From assembly GCA_037957365.1 (NCBI GenBank), contig JARHVA010000081.1:5220001-5284000 (forward strand): a stretch of DNA of 64,000 bases, written 5' to 3'. Within the stretch, counting starts at the first letter, position 1. Each line of letters opens with the position of its first letter. Below the pieces are notes generated by a model. The model had not been told where the DNA came from, did not search any database, and saw only the letters and a list, made by a program, of their open reading frames with translations. Made by a program: the position numbers and the translations under genes. The stretch is from Torreya grandis (lineage: Eukaryota > Streptophyta > Pinopsida > Cupressales > Taxaceae). Positions 25,203-42,659 of this stretch are shown one piece after another.

Positions 25203-28149
25203 ATACCCTTAGGGGCCATTTTTTGGCATAAAGATAGAGAAAAACATGGAAAGAAGTGGTAGGAAAGAGAATGAATAAAAACATCCCATAAGCATCTAAA
25301 ACACAATGGAAAGTTGATCTTGTTGTTTAGACCTACAAAAATAAGAAAATAAAAAATTTATCAGTAAATAAACATTTTTATGGAAAGGGGTGTGAAGGTT
25401 GGAAGATTTAAGAGCATTCAAGAGCAAAATGAGTATATTGCTAAGTCTATGGAATCATATATAAGGTGTGTGGTATTTGATAACTAAGAAAAATGCTTTC
25501 TTCATGACATAAGATTAAATATAAATCAGTCATAATTATAGTTAAGACTAATATTAATTAATTAGACATTAATCTAACCAAGATAATTATGGATCATATT
25601 TGTATTTAAAAAAATTCAAGTGTTTCTTAGAGAGTGGAGTGTGGTGTTACAAATTTCAACTAATGCCATTGAAAATTCATTCAAACGAAAGAGGTGAAGG
25701 TCACTTACTACCTTTGCAATAATAGATTGTCATAAGAGTTTATAACCATCAATCGTAGAAATGTGACAAAGGTAGATATACCCCATGAAGTTGATGACAT
25801 AGAATAAATATTTCTAAAGTTGTTACAAACATCTCCTAGACCATGGGGAAGCTTAAAAACATGGAGATTATCATGTAGCCACACTAATTACAAATTGAGG
25901 TTATCACTGGAGATACCTAAAATTTATGAGGTGGCCATAATTGAGACCTGTAAATATCAATTAAAGGATTCATGCCTTAATTTAACCATATTTAAAATTG
26001 GAATATAACTTATACATTGAACCCTATGAGGAAGAAGTTGATTGAGAAAAACTTGATAATTGGCTCTCATAATTAGAGGTATATTTCAACTTGCATAATG
26101 TGAGGAACAACAATCTTGTTTTACTTATTTAAATATTTTAAGGCATGCTCTTAATTGGGTGGTGGAGGGTGCTTTAACTTTTAGGAAGCTAATGTTAAAT
26201 TTTGCATGGCAATAGGCTTGTAAACATTAAGAATAATCTATAAACAATATCTTAAAAACCTATTAAAGTTGTTTTCTATAAATTAGAATTGTTGATTTGA
26301 AAGTTTTAGCAAGTTTGAAAAACATGTAAACACCTCTAAAACACCATCAAGTATTAAAATTTATTCCAATAAATTTAGGTGAACTATAGAAGAAGAAAAA
26401 TAAATTACTGACTTTAGCACTTTAAATACTCATAACTTGAAAAATAAATGATTTTTGTAATAAATTATAGAAACTTTCACTATTTTGGAATGTTGAGATG
26501 TCCCACCTCCTAACTTGGGAAAACCTTAAGTGGATATTAAGGTCCATTGTAAGAGGAGAACCCCATAAAGTTTCATCTAGAAACTTGACTATGTATGCAC
26601 AATAAATAGAAGAGTGTAAGTTATAAGTTTAAAATATGTTAACTACCAACTTTATAATATAAGGGTATTATGTCATTCATAGTATTTTAAGGGCATGATA
26701 TGAGGTGGCATGGTTTCTTTAGTGCAAGGTAGATAGTTTCAAAAAAGGGGATAGCATAGCAAACTGAACATTGCCTTTCTTGTGGAATGTACACTATGTA
26801 CGCTATTTGGGTGATGAACTGAGTGTGTCCAATAACAAAACTAATTACCTTTGGGGTGCTTATAAATTTATAATACAAACATATTAATTAAAATTTGAAT
26901 TCAAACTATTATGGTGAGTGACTTTTTAACTTTCTACCCAATAATTTTGTAATATAATTTGTTGCCATTAATGCAAGGAACCATGGCATGTTTGCCTTGC
27001 ATGTTCACCATAGTTATAAAATTATCAAATCATCATATTATCATGAAGTATTGGAAAATATTCTTTTATGATGGGCGTATTTCCATATCACTACAATTTT
27101 AATGTCAAAATTCACACTCTTTCAACCTATAGGCAAGCGTATACCAATAGTTATGAATTTACATTGGGAGATAAAAAGTAATGTCAAAACTTATTTAAGT
27201 AGATATCAAATATGAGATTAGGTTTTCCAAATAGAGTACGATGTTCTATAACATACAAAATTAGAGATTCAAGTTATCTATCATATCATGACTTGGCATT
27301 AGCTAAATACTATTCTACATCATATATATGTGCAGATGTAGCATAATGTAAGTTAAATATAACTCTGAATACTATCACTATTTACACCTTATGATCTATT
27401 TCTAGGTTTAATTTATTGATTATACCCTTAGTGCCTCAGTGAAGTGTAGTCATATATAGAGAGAGAAACTAATTTGAAGTGCATAAGGACTAGAGCACTT
27501 ATAGATGTCAAAATCCATGTAATAATACAATCTATATCATCCCACCATTAACATGTTATCTTTCAACAACTTAAGTATAAGATAGAAGAACTCATTTACT
27601 CAAAATTAAAACAATATTTTGATCAGAAACTTAATGGTATATCCATCCATCAGTTAGTAGAGAATCAAGTGACGAAATTTTGGTTGTAAATAACCTTGAG
27701 TAGGGTGTATTCCAATAAAGCTTATGGAAATATTAAACACCTGACTTGTAGTTGACCTCTAACATGGTATTTTTATAGAAATAATAAACATATTATCAAA
27801 AAGATAGATTTGATTTTAATAAAATATATTATCGTATTTTCATATTTTGAGCATGGAATCTAAGATTCAAGTAAATCAAATTCACATCATAAAAAGTTGC
27901 ATTTACAAAAAAAATTAAAATTTAGAAAGTCTAAAAAATCCAATATAATATATAAATATTAGACAAATGTATGGTTACATTAGTTGTATTAAGCATTAGA
28001 TTATTAACCTTATAAATATAAATACATGCATATGTAAATTAGAATGATGATCACTAAATGCTAGAAATAGAGGCTAAAATAGTACATGATCATTTATTAT
28101 AATTATTGAATATTACCATAGATAAATAGTGTATTAATAGTTTAAATCT
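25203..28149. other. A+T-rich intergenic DNA
   Basis: No recognisable gene or element. It includes the second copy of a dispersed repeat (26789-27082). An open frame at 25820-26008 has no motif and is not supported as a gene. Confidence 0.5.
26789..27082 (+). repeat. Dispersed repeat, copy 2 (segments in swapped order)
   Basis: 26789-26862 resembles 4255-4342 and 27001-27082 resembles 4148-4232, both in direct orientation. The arrangement would fit pieces of an old tandem or rearranged element. Confidence 0.5.
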
Positions 28150-29510
28150 TCAATTCCATTGACGTAAAGTAATCTTTCATGAAATTAGTCTTAAGTTTCC
28201 TTTATTTCCAATGTTGTAGGATGAAAAAATCCTTACAAACCATGTACTTTCTCATCAAATGCCAACCTAAACATTTATAAATAGATAATGACAATATTTA
28301 TTTGCACATTTGACTATAAAAAACATTTCAAAACATATTCAAAATTAATATACGTGAAAAAAATAATGTAACTTACCTTTTTCCCATTCTATTAAAATAT
28401 GAAATCACTGGGCTCTTCCTCTATTCCAAGATGTTGTGTTACTTCAAATAGTGTCCAATTCTTTTCCATTGATAATGATTTGAAAGTCACATCATTCATC
28501 AAAACACATTCCATCATTGTCATCTTGGTCATTTTGGACTCATATCCATTGACCTAATTGATAAGAATATCTCCACCTTTGGAATTGGAATCACATGTAT
28601 AAAACTTACCTTGAAATCCATTACCTAAAGCATTGATAAAGAACATTCATAGATAAATTATAAAATATCATAAAATGTGATTATAAACTTATTAAAAAAT
28701 AAGCATAGAAATTTTTGCATGAAGGAGATTGCATCATGAGATAATTTACATTCTATTTCTTCTCCATTTTTAAAGTGCACTCTTTTATCATAGTAAAAAA
28801 AAAGGGGGAGATTATAGTAATCTATCCCTTTTATCATAATGTGATGAAGTACCATTTGTTTTTTTTGTTTTTTTTTTTTTCGAATCGATCATCCTTTAAC
28901 ATATGAAAAAAAATCCCATTGGCATGAATAAACTAATGAGCACATGAATTACTCTTCTTAAATTCATAACTACTTGCACCTCATTAAAATTATTTTAGTG
29001 AAAATAATTTATGGTTGAAATATCTATATTTGGCTATCTAATTGAATTAATCATCGGCAAAGTGATCTCTTCCATTTTCCCATGTGATGCACCATTTTTT
29101 GGAAGGACATATGTATATTTATATGACCATATCCCTTGTTTATACAACCATGAATGATAATTTCCATCATAAATAATTTATCTAATTTTATAATGAACAT
29201 TATATAAGATATTAGTATGCATTCACTTGGCTCTGACTCTTCCCAATTTGAAATGCATAAACCTATAAGAAGAAGAAAAATGTTGAATATTTTTTACAAA
29301 TATGGATAAATAAATTTTAATAAGATAATAATGTAACCAATAATGAAAAGTGGTGAATGCAATAAAAAATCTATTGCTTACTCACAATTAGAAAAAAAAA
29401 TTGTGAAGTCTTCCATTTTTGCAATTGAATCCTTCAACATCTCTTTCTTATCATAGACACATGTAATTTTAACTTTTGATATTTTTTTACCTCCCTAGGT
29501 CATTTTGAAA
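28150..29510 (-). pseudogene. Possible fossil of a multi-exon plant gene
   Basis: Several minus-strand segments read as coherent protein next to plausible splice sites. About 29500-29386 gives KKISKVKITCVYDKKEML and DSIAKMEDFTIFF before the donor GTGAGT. After acceptor TTCTTCTTCTTATAG, 29262-29054 is open (ISNWEESEPSEC onward). Around 28790-28690 reads KRVHFKNGEEIECKLSHDAI. From 28624 to 28377 reads VNGYESKMTKMTMMECVLMN and KSLSMEKNWTLFEVTQHLGI before the donor GTAAGTT. Around 28265 reads FDEKVHGL and FFHPTTLEIKET. In-frame stops and a frame slip occur, so it is probably dead. I do not recognise the family, and it could be chance. Confidence 0.35.
29263..29385 (-). other. Putative GT-AG intron in the fossil gene
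   Basis: The minus strand begins GTGAGTAAG and ends with a pyrimidine-rich tract TTTTTCTTCTTCTTATAG. The length is 123 bp. Removing it would join two open segments in a shared phase. Supported by the signals only. Confidence 0.35.
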
Positions 29511-29995
29511 TCTTTGATCCTCCCTTTATAATGTTATTTGACATCAAAATAATGCCTTCTTATCACTTTATGTCTCTATTAATATAAGGTCTCATTACAA
29601 CAAATGAATAGATAAATAAAGTTATTAGAATCTAATTCCCATCATCATGTTGTATGTCGTAAATGATAACAAATCTTATCTCACTTTTAGGTCTTATAAG
29701 TGACATTTATTCCTAAAAAATAATTATAAGAATATAATGAAATGTTATTTCAAATTGATTACAAGTGATTTCATAAAATGATATAGATGGAAAATAAATT
29801 TTATAATCAAATTTGGTAAACAAAATGTTCCCCAGGGAATACTAATGTGAAACTGGTAAAGAGGAATGAAAAACATTAATGAAGGTACCTCACAAATTTT
29901 TTTTGGTCAACTAAGGCTATATTAAAGATTTATGAACTTATTTTAATATTAATGTTACTAAATTATCCTTCATTTTTATTAAATAAAATTGGGAG

Positions 29996-34943
<4,948 letters not shown>

Positions 34944-34948
34944 TGCAT
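34944..34948. repeat. Target-site duplication TGCAT, left copy of element C
   Basis: TGCAT before the left LTR matches TGTAT at 42365-42369 after the right LTR at four of five bases, differing by one C/T transition. Confidence 0.7.
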
Positions 34949-36117
34949 TATTTTATTCTTTTTGGTAATTAAGTTTTTAATTCCTAATCAAATAAAGGTC
35001 TGAGTAAATATAAATTAGTAAATAAATGTGTCTCAATTAGCCTACTAATATGTGTAAACAGATATGTATTTTACCTTTTCTAAAAATAGTAAGTGTAAAT
35101 AAATCAAACTTATTTTAGGCTAAAACAAATGATGTAGGGTCTGGAAATGGTTGTGTAAGGATGGTAGACTATCATAAACATGGCCCAAAACTTTGTTTCT
35201 TGATTGGATAGGAGCACCAAACTTAGGACACCCTACTACTTGGTGTTTTAGTCTACTTTCTAGCATTATTGTCCACTTTTGGCACTACTATCCATTTCTA
35301 GTGTTATTGTTTTGAGGCTAATTTTTTTTGGGGTTTTGTTTGACTACTTAGTATGACCTTATGTACAAAATTTCAAGTCATAACTATTGACAGAACTCCT
35401 TATAGATCTAATTCTTCATGTGTTTATGTCTTTTATGCAATTTAAGGAAACTTCAGCAAATGGGAAAGAGGGTAGTGTGTAAAGTATATGTTGGACACAC
35501 TTCACACCCTATGTGTAGGCACACTACCTACATACCAATACATTGAAGAAGAATCAAGCTAATGTATTTATCTCATTTGAAGTGTTTGGTGAAATTGTGT
35601 GATGTATGCAACTAGATGCAAAACTATAATGAAAAGGCTTGAATTGGTCTTGGAAAGTTGTATGCAAAGAATAAGGAAGAGTGCTTGAGTGTGCTTTCTT
35701 ATATTCTTGTTTCTTTTCTATGAAATGAGTGTCAACCCTTTTAAATGGGAATTTAATGGCCTTTTATAGGGCAACTAATGATCATGGGTTAGATGAGATT
35801 ATATTAGGCCAATAAGGGAAAAGATAAGGAATCAAGAAAATCTAACCATTTGAGGCTAAAGTGAACTTAGACAATTGTATTTTGATGCTCTTATCCAAGT
35901 TAGGTGTTATTTTCCTAGGAGGATGAGACCTAGGGGGATGGATCTAGGTCTAAGATGGCTACTTGGGTCTCAAAAATCTAAGTCGAAGAAGTTATGGGTG
36001 ACTAGGAATCAGTGAAAGTCTAGTTGAAAAGGGTTGAGTAAGAAAGAAAAAGGACCCATAGGTTGGGTGTTACTAGCCATGCCTAAGTCATCCAATTTTG
36101 CATTTTATATGATTACA
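34949..36117 (-). repeat. 3' LTR of element C
   Basis: 1169 bp, + strand starting TATTTTATTC (TG mutated to TA) and ending TATATGATTACA. Compared with the other LTR it lacks ~37 bp near 35625. Confidence 0.87.
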
Positions 36118-36126
36118 TTTTCCCTC
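36118..36126 (-). other. Polypurine tract of element C
   Basis: The minus strand reads GAGGGAAAA directly before the LTR start TGTAATC. It fixes the element's orientation. Confidence 0.7.
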
Positions 36127-36340
36127 ATTTTATTCTAGTTATATATCAAAATGAAATACTAGGATAAAGGAAAGTAGAAACATACTTGAACTTACTTGTA
36201 AGGGTGAAGCTCATGAAGCTATGTGATGTTATATGTGCATAGTGAGAGCATGATGTAAAGTATGAATCTATAATGAAAACATAAATTAGATCAGTTCTTA
36301 TTAAATACACTATATCTAAAATAAAAATGCATAAATCTGG

Positions 36341-36362
36341 GTGTGAGAGAGAGAGAGAGAGA
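36341..36362. repeat. Short (GA)n microsatellite
   Basis: About 11 GA units inside the non-coding part of element C. Confidence 0.9.
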
Positions 36363-36506
36363 GGAAGATAAAGGAACAAATACACCTCAATGGGTATGCA
36401 AACTAATACAAAACCTAATGTGATGCTGGATTGTGTTGGATTGATGTTAGGTTGTGATAGGTATGTGATGAATCAAGAGATATATCATGAATGGAGATGA
36501 GTGCTC

Positions 36507-36735
36507 AATTCCCTAAAAAGTGGCTCAAGAATGCTAAGGCTGGCCCTTTGGCTCCATCATCACTAACTAAGTGAAGTAACAAGTCATGCATGTGTTAATC
36601 GATGTTTGGACTGTATGTCCAATCCCTTTGAATAGGTGGCTCAATAATACAAAGAATGGCCCTTTGGCTTCATCATTGCCCTGTGAAGTGAAGCTATGAA
36701 GTGATACTAGTATAGAATAGATGTCATATGAGATG
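36507..36735. repeat. Two tandem ~116-bp units inside element C
   Basis: Both units contain a TGGCTCAA (36521, 36637) followed by TGGCCCTTTGGCT and CATCAT. They have diverged by several bases. No coding meaning is apparent. Confidence 0.7.
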
Positions 36736-37259
36736 GCTCATAGAGCCCATGAATGTGCTATAAATTTGACACTGTGACATGGATAGCCAAATGTGTGCTG
36801 GAAACTAGGCCACTCTTGGCCATTTCAAAAGATGGAAATTAGGCTTTTATGAAAGCCACTCTAAAATTGATGTACTAGGCTTAAATTAAATCCAACTAAA
36901 GAACTTGAGTACTTATAAAGATAAATTTGTATGAAATTTTAACTTTATTGTGATGCCAACCATCTATAGATGGAGTAAGGCAGGCAACTATTGAGAATGC
37001 CTGGAATAAATTGAACTCAAAAATAATAGAAGATCAATGTGCCACACACATTGCACCTAATTACTAATGTCTATAACATGGATTTTGATCTATAATTTAT
37101 GCCAAATACCCAATCTAAATTGAAAGTGAGAACCATCATTCCATGCATGATAACGCCCTATATCTAAGAAAATTATGTTGAAATTGCTAAATTTGAAGGA
37201 TTTGGAAGTGCAAAAACTATCTCTAAACTAAAATTTTTGCCTATTTTTGGAAACTCTAA

Positions 37260-37345
37260 TTTTTTTTGCCTAAATAGGAGTTCCAAATTATGGACACCCC
37301 CTATTTTTGGCACTACTATCCATTTTTGGCACTGTTGTCTTGATG
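37260..37345 (-). repeat. LTR-like fragment inside element C
   Basis: Stretches such as CCAAATTATGGACACCCC and TTTTGGCACTACTATCCATT match the element's own LTR near 35215-35320 (TTTTGGCACTACTATCCATT is identical). The intervening bases differ. It suggests an internal duplication or an old nested fragment. Confidence 0.55.
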
Positions 37346-37496
37346 TGAAAATTGACTGTTGATCTTGGATTGTTCCTTTTTTTTCCTTTAATTTAATTGG
37401 TGTGACCTTTGTATTTTGTGTTGACTATTTTTAATGTTGTTGTTTCAATTTCTAAGAGTTTTTATCTCTATGACAAAGACCCTATTTTATGCCCCC

Positions 37497-37544
37497 TCTT
37501 TTAAGGGTAGGAATGATAAACCTATAATGACTACCCTTAAAAGA
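37497..37544. repeat. 14-bp perfect inverted repeat with 20-base loop
   Basis: TCTTTTAAGGGTAG (37497-37510) pairs with CTACCCTTAAAAGA (37531-37544). It could form a hairpin in element C RNA. Its function is unknown. Confidence 0.8.
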
Positions 37545-38759
37545 AAAAAGTCCTGCAAGTGTGTTAATTTTGAAAAGATATATGATATAGCATTTGATGT
37601 TTGATAATATGTTTCAAGATATACCAATGTTTATACTGAGATATTGTTAGATCAACAAGGGTATGCCTAGATAGATATACCAATGTGAAATCATGTACAA
37701 TGTACTGAACTGGAACTAGAAATGTTAATTTTTAGTTGTTAGTTAGAGGGATGGAGCATGATGTCCATCATGACATCCAATGAAGCAAATAAAATGATGA
37801 TATGGATCATGGAATTGCATGCATTTGACAAGAAACAAGTAAAAAATAAAGAAGCAAGAAGCATACTAGATGGGCTAAGGGGCCATGCAAATAAGTGAGA
37901 TGGACACATGTCACTCAAATTAGAAGACAAGCATGGAAGGCATGTTCAAATGCCATATACACATACAAGTGAACAAGCAAAGTTGGCACAAGGACCAAAA
38001 AAACATAGAAGAGTAAAAACAAGGGACATTGGCAAATGTCCCAAGGCACACACATGAATAAAAGCAAAATACATTGGAAAATGTCCTAAGGCACAAGCAT
38101 GAGATAAGCTAGAATTGGAAATGCAATCACACAAGCTACGCTAAGCAAATAGAGAAAGCATGTAATAACTAGAAAGATAGAAGCACATCTAACTAATCAA
38201 AGTAAATGTGAAAGTATGCAAAACATGTATAGTATAATACTAGGTATATGCTAAGATATACACAAGTGCTAGATACTAGTGAAATGTCGATATAGTATTA
38301 TGTGTAAGATATAGAGTATTGTACATCAGCCTGATAACTACGAATGTGTAGTATAAGAATGACATAACTCGGATGGTGTAGTCATGTAGAATATGCCCCC
38401 AGTGCATGTTTATATCAATGTGTGTCTTGAATGTAGAAGTAAGAGTGCCCCCTCTAGGGTATAATGAAGCAATTAAGTAGTTGGATATTTACTACACACA
38501 CTTAGAAGATCAAGTGAAGCATGGTAATGTAGAAAATTAGCATATAATAGCATGAAACAACAGATATAAGTCCTAGAATTATAGTAGTAATGTAAAGCAT
38601 GGATGATGCATACAATTGAAATGTTTTTGGTATTTTTGATATATTTTAATTTTTTTGTATTTTAGAATTTTATATTATTTTTGTGTTTTTGAAAATATTT
38701 GAACTATGTACAATCAAGAAAGAGATTTTATGTACAATCACTGCTAAAAAGAAGTGATA

Positions 38760-40063
38760 TTAACTGATGAGTCTTAGATGAGACCCCTTGTCATGGTGTC
38801 CTATATTGAATAATAGAATCATGCATGATTGTGAAGCATGATTAAAAGGCTGAGAATATGACTTTGTATATTTGGATTCATCATTAGTATCTTGAAAATC
38901 ATAATAACCTATATTATTCCACTCATCATTATCATCTTGATTTTGAACCAATGGAATGCTAGTGTTGATTGTTATTGTATCTGGATCTTTTCCTTTGATA
39001 AATTATGTCTATGAATGATTTGCCTTAGGATATTCAATAAATTCCAAACCTTGGTGACAAACAATATCATATACTAGAATAGGAGTAGTAATGCCTTGAG
39101 CATGCTTGCCCAACCTTTAACCTTGATAATCAAACTATTGTAGATATCTTTGACCAAACCCATACTACTTTGAAAGTTGAGCCTCATTTTGGAGAGGTAG
39201 ATTTGCAAATTTTTATACTTGACCTATGCTTGTGGTACTGTTTGTTGCTTTGATTTTGCTTGTTGATCCTTTTGTTGTTTTGATTTCTTCTTTGGTAACC
39301 ACTTTTGTACTATTTTTGAATTTGACCCTTTGTGAATGTGTTTCTATGTTTTTGTGGATTTCTTGACTAATTTACCTTGTATAATGTCCTTATTAATAAT
39401 TATAATGTTTTTCAATGTCAAACATGTATCTGTGTGATGCCCATGCATTCTATGATATACATAATAATATCTGGATCTTCTCATTGGATGTAGAGGAAGT
39501 AGTTTGATCAGGTTAAATTTAATCATTTCCCTTAGTAGCTCACTTGAACTCTTATTTTATTGTTAATTTTTTTTTTTAATCACTAGTTGTAGAGTTAATT
39601 TATTATGATTTATTATTTTGATATGTAACATTGCTTGTAACCAATTGAGTAGGTGAAGGTGTATTTACATGATTGGCATTAGGGTACCCTTGAAGATTTT
39701 GTATTGTAATCTAATTTTCCAATGTGATCTTTTCATGTAATAGTTAATTCTGTATTTGGAAATCTAAAAATAGCTTGTGCATGCTAGTGATTTGATTCCT
39801 TAGAGTCTCATAAGTGCAAACCTTAATTGTTTCTGATTAGACATGTAAGCACATATGTTGAAGAGGTTTTGAAAAAGTTGTAGGCTGAATGTATGAATTA
39901 GGAATAATAGTAGAGGTTGCCTCACCTTTTGGAGGGTTGATAACATGGATCTAGTTAGAGGGAAATTAGTTATCACCCTCTTGAGGGAGAGGATGAGAAG
40001 GGATTTCTTTCCTCTGCATAAAATATGACATTGAAACAAGAGTATCCAAAGAGGCATATACAT
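38760..40063 (-). pseudogene. Element C gag-like coding remnant
   Basis: On the minus strand, fragments in changing frames include PPKGEATSTIIPNSYIQP, KPLQHMCLHV and LRNQITSMHKLFLDF. At 39526-39344 the frame MIKFNLIKLLPLHP leads to a zinc knuckle at its residues 22-35. This has H25, H30 and C35 of the C-x2-H-x4-H-x4-C type, with Tyr in place of the first Cys (VYHRMHGHHTDTC). The knuckle is followed by LTLKNI, a pattern I associate with gag of Tat-like Ty3/gypsy elements. Downstream VQNQDDNDEWNNIGYYDF is acidic and low-complexity. No protease or RT follows. Confidence 0.6.
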
Positions 40064-41151
40064 CTAGGTAGAAACTATGCATATAGGTTAAAATACATGT
40101 AAGTGGAATTATAAATTCTATAAAAAAATTATTATAAATAACATTTCACATGACATATAGCAAACAAGTGATAAAAATCATGAATTTGTGCATGTATGCA
40201 TAAGGAATAGTGACATGTGCTATGACATTTCTAATGTGTTTAGCATAATAAACTTGTATATTTTTCAATATGAGAGATAGAGAGAAAAGGGTAGAGATCA
40301 TGGATTTATGCAATAATGCATAAATATATTTTCCATGTATTATAACATTTGCAATATGTTTAGCATGATAAGCTTGAAATTTTTTCCATATGAGAGATAG
40401 AGAATATGCAAAATAAATATTGAAATCTTATGCAAGTTTAACAATGAATTTTGTAATATCATCCCTTATTATGAAATATAAGTATGAAATGCAAAAGATG
40501 AAGCTTTGTACTAACATATGATAGACTTCATCATTCATGTACATGATAGATCCCATTATGGTTTCCTTGTTATTTGCAAGAAATGTAAGAAAAGTTTGTA
40601 AATAAATGAGCATCATTTTTGTAATTTGAATATGGATGTAAAGTGATACCTCAAGAAGAAAAATAGGAGCTATTATATGCAACTAGGGATTTTTCATAAA
40701 TATTTAATCAAAATAATATGAATTTTTGTAATTTAGATTGAATTTTTGAGGTATGTAAGATAAAATTTAGAAATTTATGGGAAAGTGCTTCATTTAATAG
40801 GCCCTAGTAGATGCAACTAGGGTTTGAAAAGAAATTTTTTCAAAATTAGTATAATAATTTTAAAAATTTGTTAAGAATTTTAAGAATTTAGCTTGAAAAA
40901 ATTAGGAATATTTTGAAAATATTTCTAAAATTAGCAATGTATTTTTCCTCGTGGTTTGAAAGTGTTTTAATGCAAATAAGACCTAGTATGTCCAAAATAG
41001 GGTTTGAGTGAATTTATTGAAAACATTTCAATTAATTTATATATTTTTTATTTTTAAATTTAGGAAAATATTTTAAAAAAAATAGAAATAATTAACCCTA
41101 GGGTTTATAGGGTTTTAATGCAAAAATTTGAAGTAAGTCAGGTTCACCAAA
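40064..41151 (-). other. Leader region of element C
   Basis: A+T-rich and non-coding between the 5' LTR (right) and gag. Next to the LTR the minus strand reads TTTGGTGAACCTGAC, a possible primer site starting TGG, but I could not assign a tRNA. Confidence 0.45.
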
Positions 41152-42364
41152 TGTTTTATTCTTTTTGAGAATTACATGTTTAATTCCTAAGAAAATAAAG
41201 GTTTGAGTAAATGTAAATCAGTAAATAAATGTGTCTCAATTAGCTTACTAATCTGTGTAAATAGATATGTATTTTACCTTTTCTAAAAATAGTAAGAAGT
41301 GTAAAGAAATCAAACTTAGCTTATTTTGGGCTGAAATAGATGATGCAAGGTCTGGAAAAGGTTGTAAAAGGATGGAATACTATCATAAATAGGACCTAAA
41401 ACTATGTTTTTAGATTGGAAAGGAGCACCAAACTCAATACAGCCTACTACTTAGTGTTGTATTCCACTTTCTGGTACTATCCATTTCTGGTTTTATTATC
41501 CCGAGGTTAAAAGTTTTCTAGGTTTTGTTCACTTACTCAGTATGACCTTGTATACCAAATTTTAGGTCCTAACTATCGATAAAACTCTCTATAGAGTTGA
41601 TTATTCATGTGCCTTTGTCTTCTATGCAATTTGAGGAAACTTCAACAAATGGGAAAAGGGGTTAGTGTGTAAAGGATATGTTGGATGCACTTCACACCCC
41701 ATGTGTGGGTACACTATCTACATACCAATACTCTGAAGAGGGATCAAGCTAATGTAGTTCTCCCATTTGAAGTACTTGGTGAAATTATGTGATGTATGAA
41801 ACTAGATGCAAAATTGGAATGCACTTTGGATGACTAGATACTAGTATGAGTGTTTGAATAGGCTTGAATTGGTCTTGGAAGGTTGTATGCAGAGAATAGG
41901 GAAGAGTGATTGAGTGTGCTTGCTTGTATTCTTTCTTATTTCCTATGAAATGAGTGTCAACCCTTATAAATGGACATTGAATGGACTTTTATAGGGAAAC
42001 TGATGATCATGGGTTAAATGAGCATGTATTAGGTTGACAAGGGAAAAGATAAGGAATCAATAAAATCTGACCATTTGAGGCTAAAGTGAACTTATACAAC
42101 AACATCATAAATAATACACCCCTAAATTTTGGCACCTCTTTCCAATTTAGGTGTTATTTTCCTAGGAGGATGAGACCTGGGGGGATGGATCTAGCTTTGA
42201 AAGGGCTGCCTAGGTCTCAAAAATCTAAGTTTGGGAAGTTATGAGTGACTAGGAATCAATGAAAGTCTAGTCAAGAAGGGTTGAGTGAGAAAGAAAGAGG
42301 ACCTATAGGTTGGGTGTTATTAGGCATGCCTAAGTCATCCAATTTTGCATTTTATATGATTACA
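41152..42364 (-). repeat. 5' LTR of element C
   Basis: 1213 bp, + strand starting TGTTTTATTC and ending TATATGATTACA. It shares most of its length with the left LTR. Confidence 0.87.
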
Positions 42365-42369
42365 TGTAT
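42365..42369. repeat. Target-site duplication TGTAT, right copy of element C
   Basis: Matches TGCAT at 34944-34948 apart from one transition. Confidence 0.7.
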
Positions 42370-42659
42370 ACATATCAAATAAAAAAAGATAAAAGTAGGT
42401 GATATGATAATTTTGTGTTAGGAAAGCTACTATAATAACTCCAATTCTCTTTTAGACATATTTAATATGAGCATGTGAATAAGTACCCAATCAATTAATA
42501 ATTTATTAAAATATAAAAATGGATGAATTTAAATTGATACTCCTAGTTTTATTGGAGGTTTGGAAATAATTTTTATATGACTCCCTAAGATATTTAAATT
42601 TTTACAAAAGTCCCTATGAAAAAAAATATATAAAAATATAAAAATGTGGGAAAAATTTA

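Larger units (their letters stand above)
36736..38700. other. Non-coding interior of element C
   Basis: No conserved motif was seen. It holds an LTR-like fragment (37260-37345), a 14-bp perfect inverted repeat (37497-37544) and a 45-bp partial duplication around ACATTGG (38026 and 38071). Confidence 0.5.
34949..42364 (-). mobile_element. Element C: gag-only (non-autonomous) LTR retrotransposon
   Basis: Direct repeats at 34949-36117 and 41152-42364 share one orientation and are flanked by a near-identical five-base duplication. A pyrimidine tract TTTTCCCTC (36118-36126) right of the left LTR reads GAGGGAAAA on the minus strand, so the element's sense strand is minus and the right LTR is the 5' LTR. 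Only gag-like remnants are seen (about 38760-40063), followed by 2.6 kb without coding. It resembles a LARD-type or strongly eroded gypsy relative. Confidence 0.87.
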
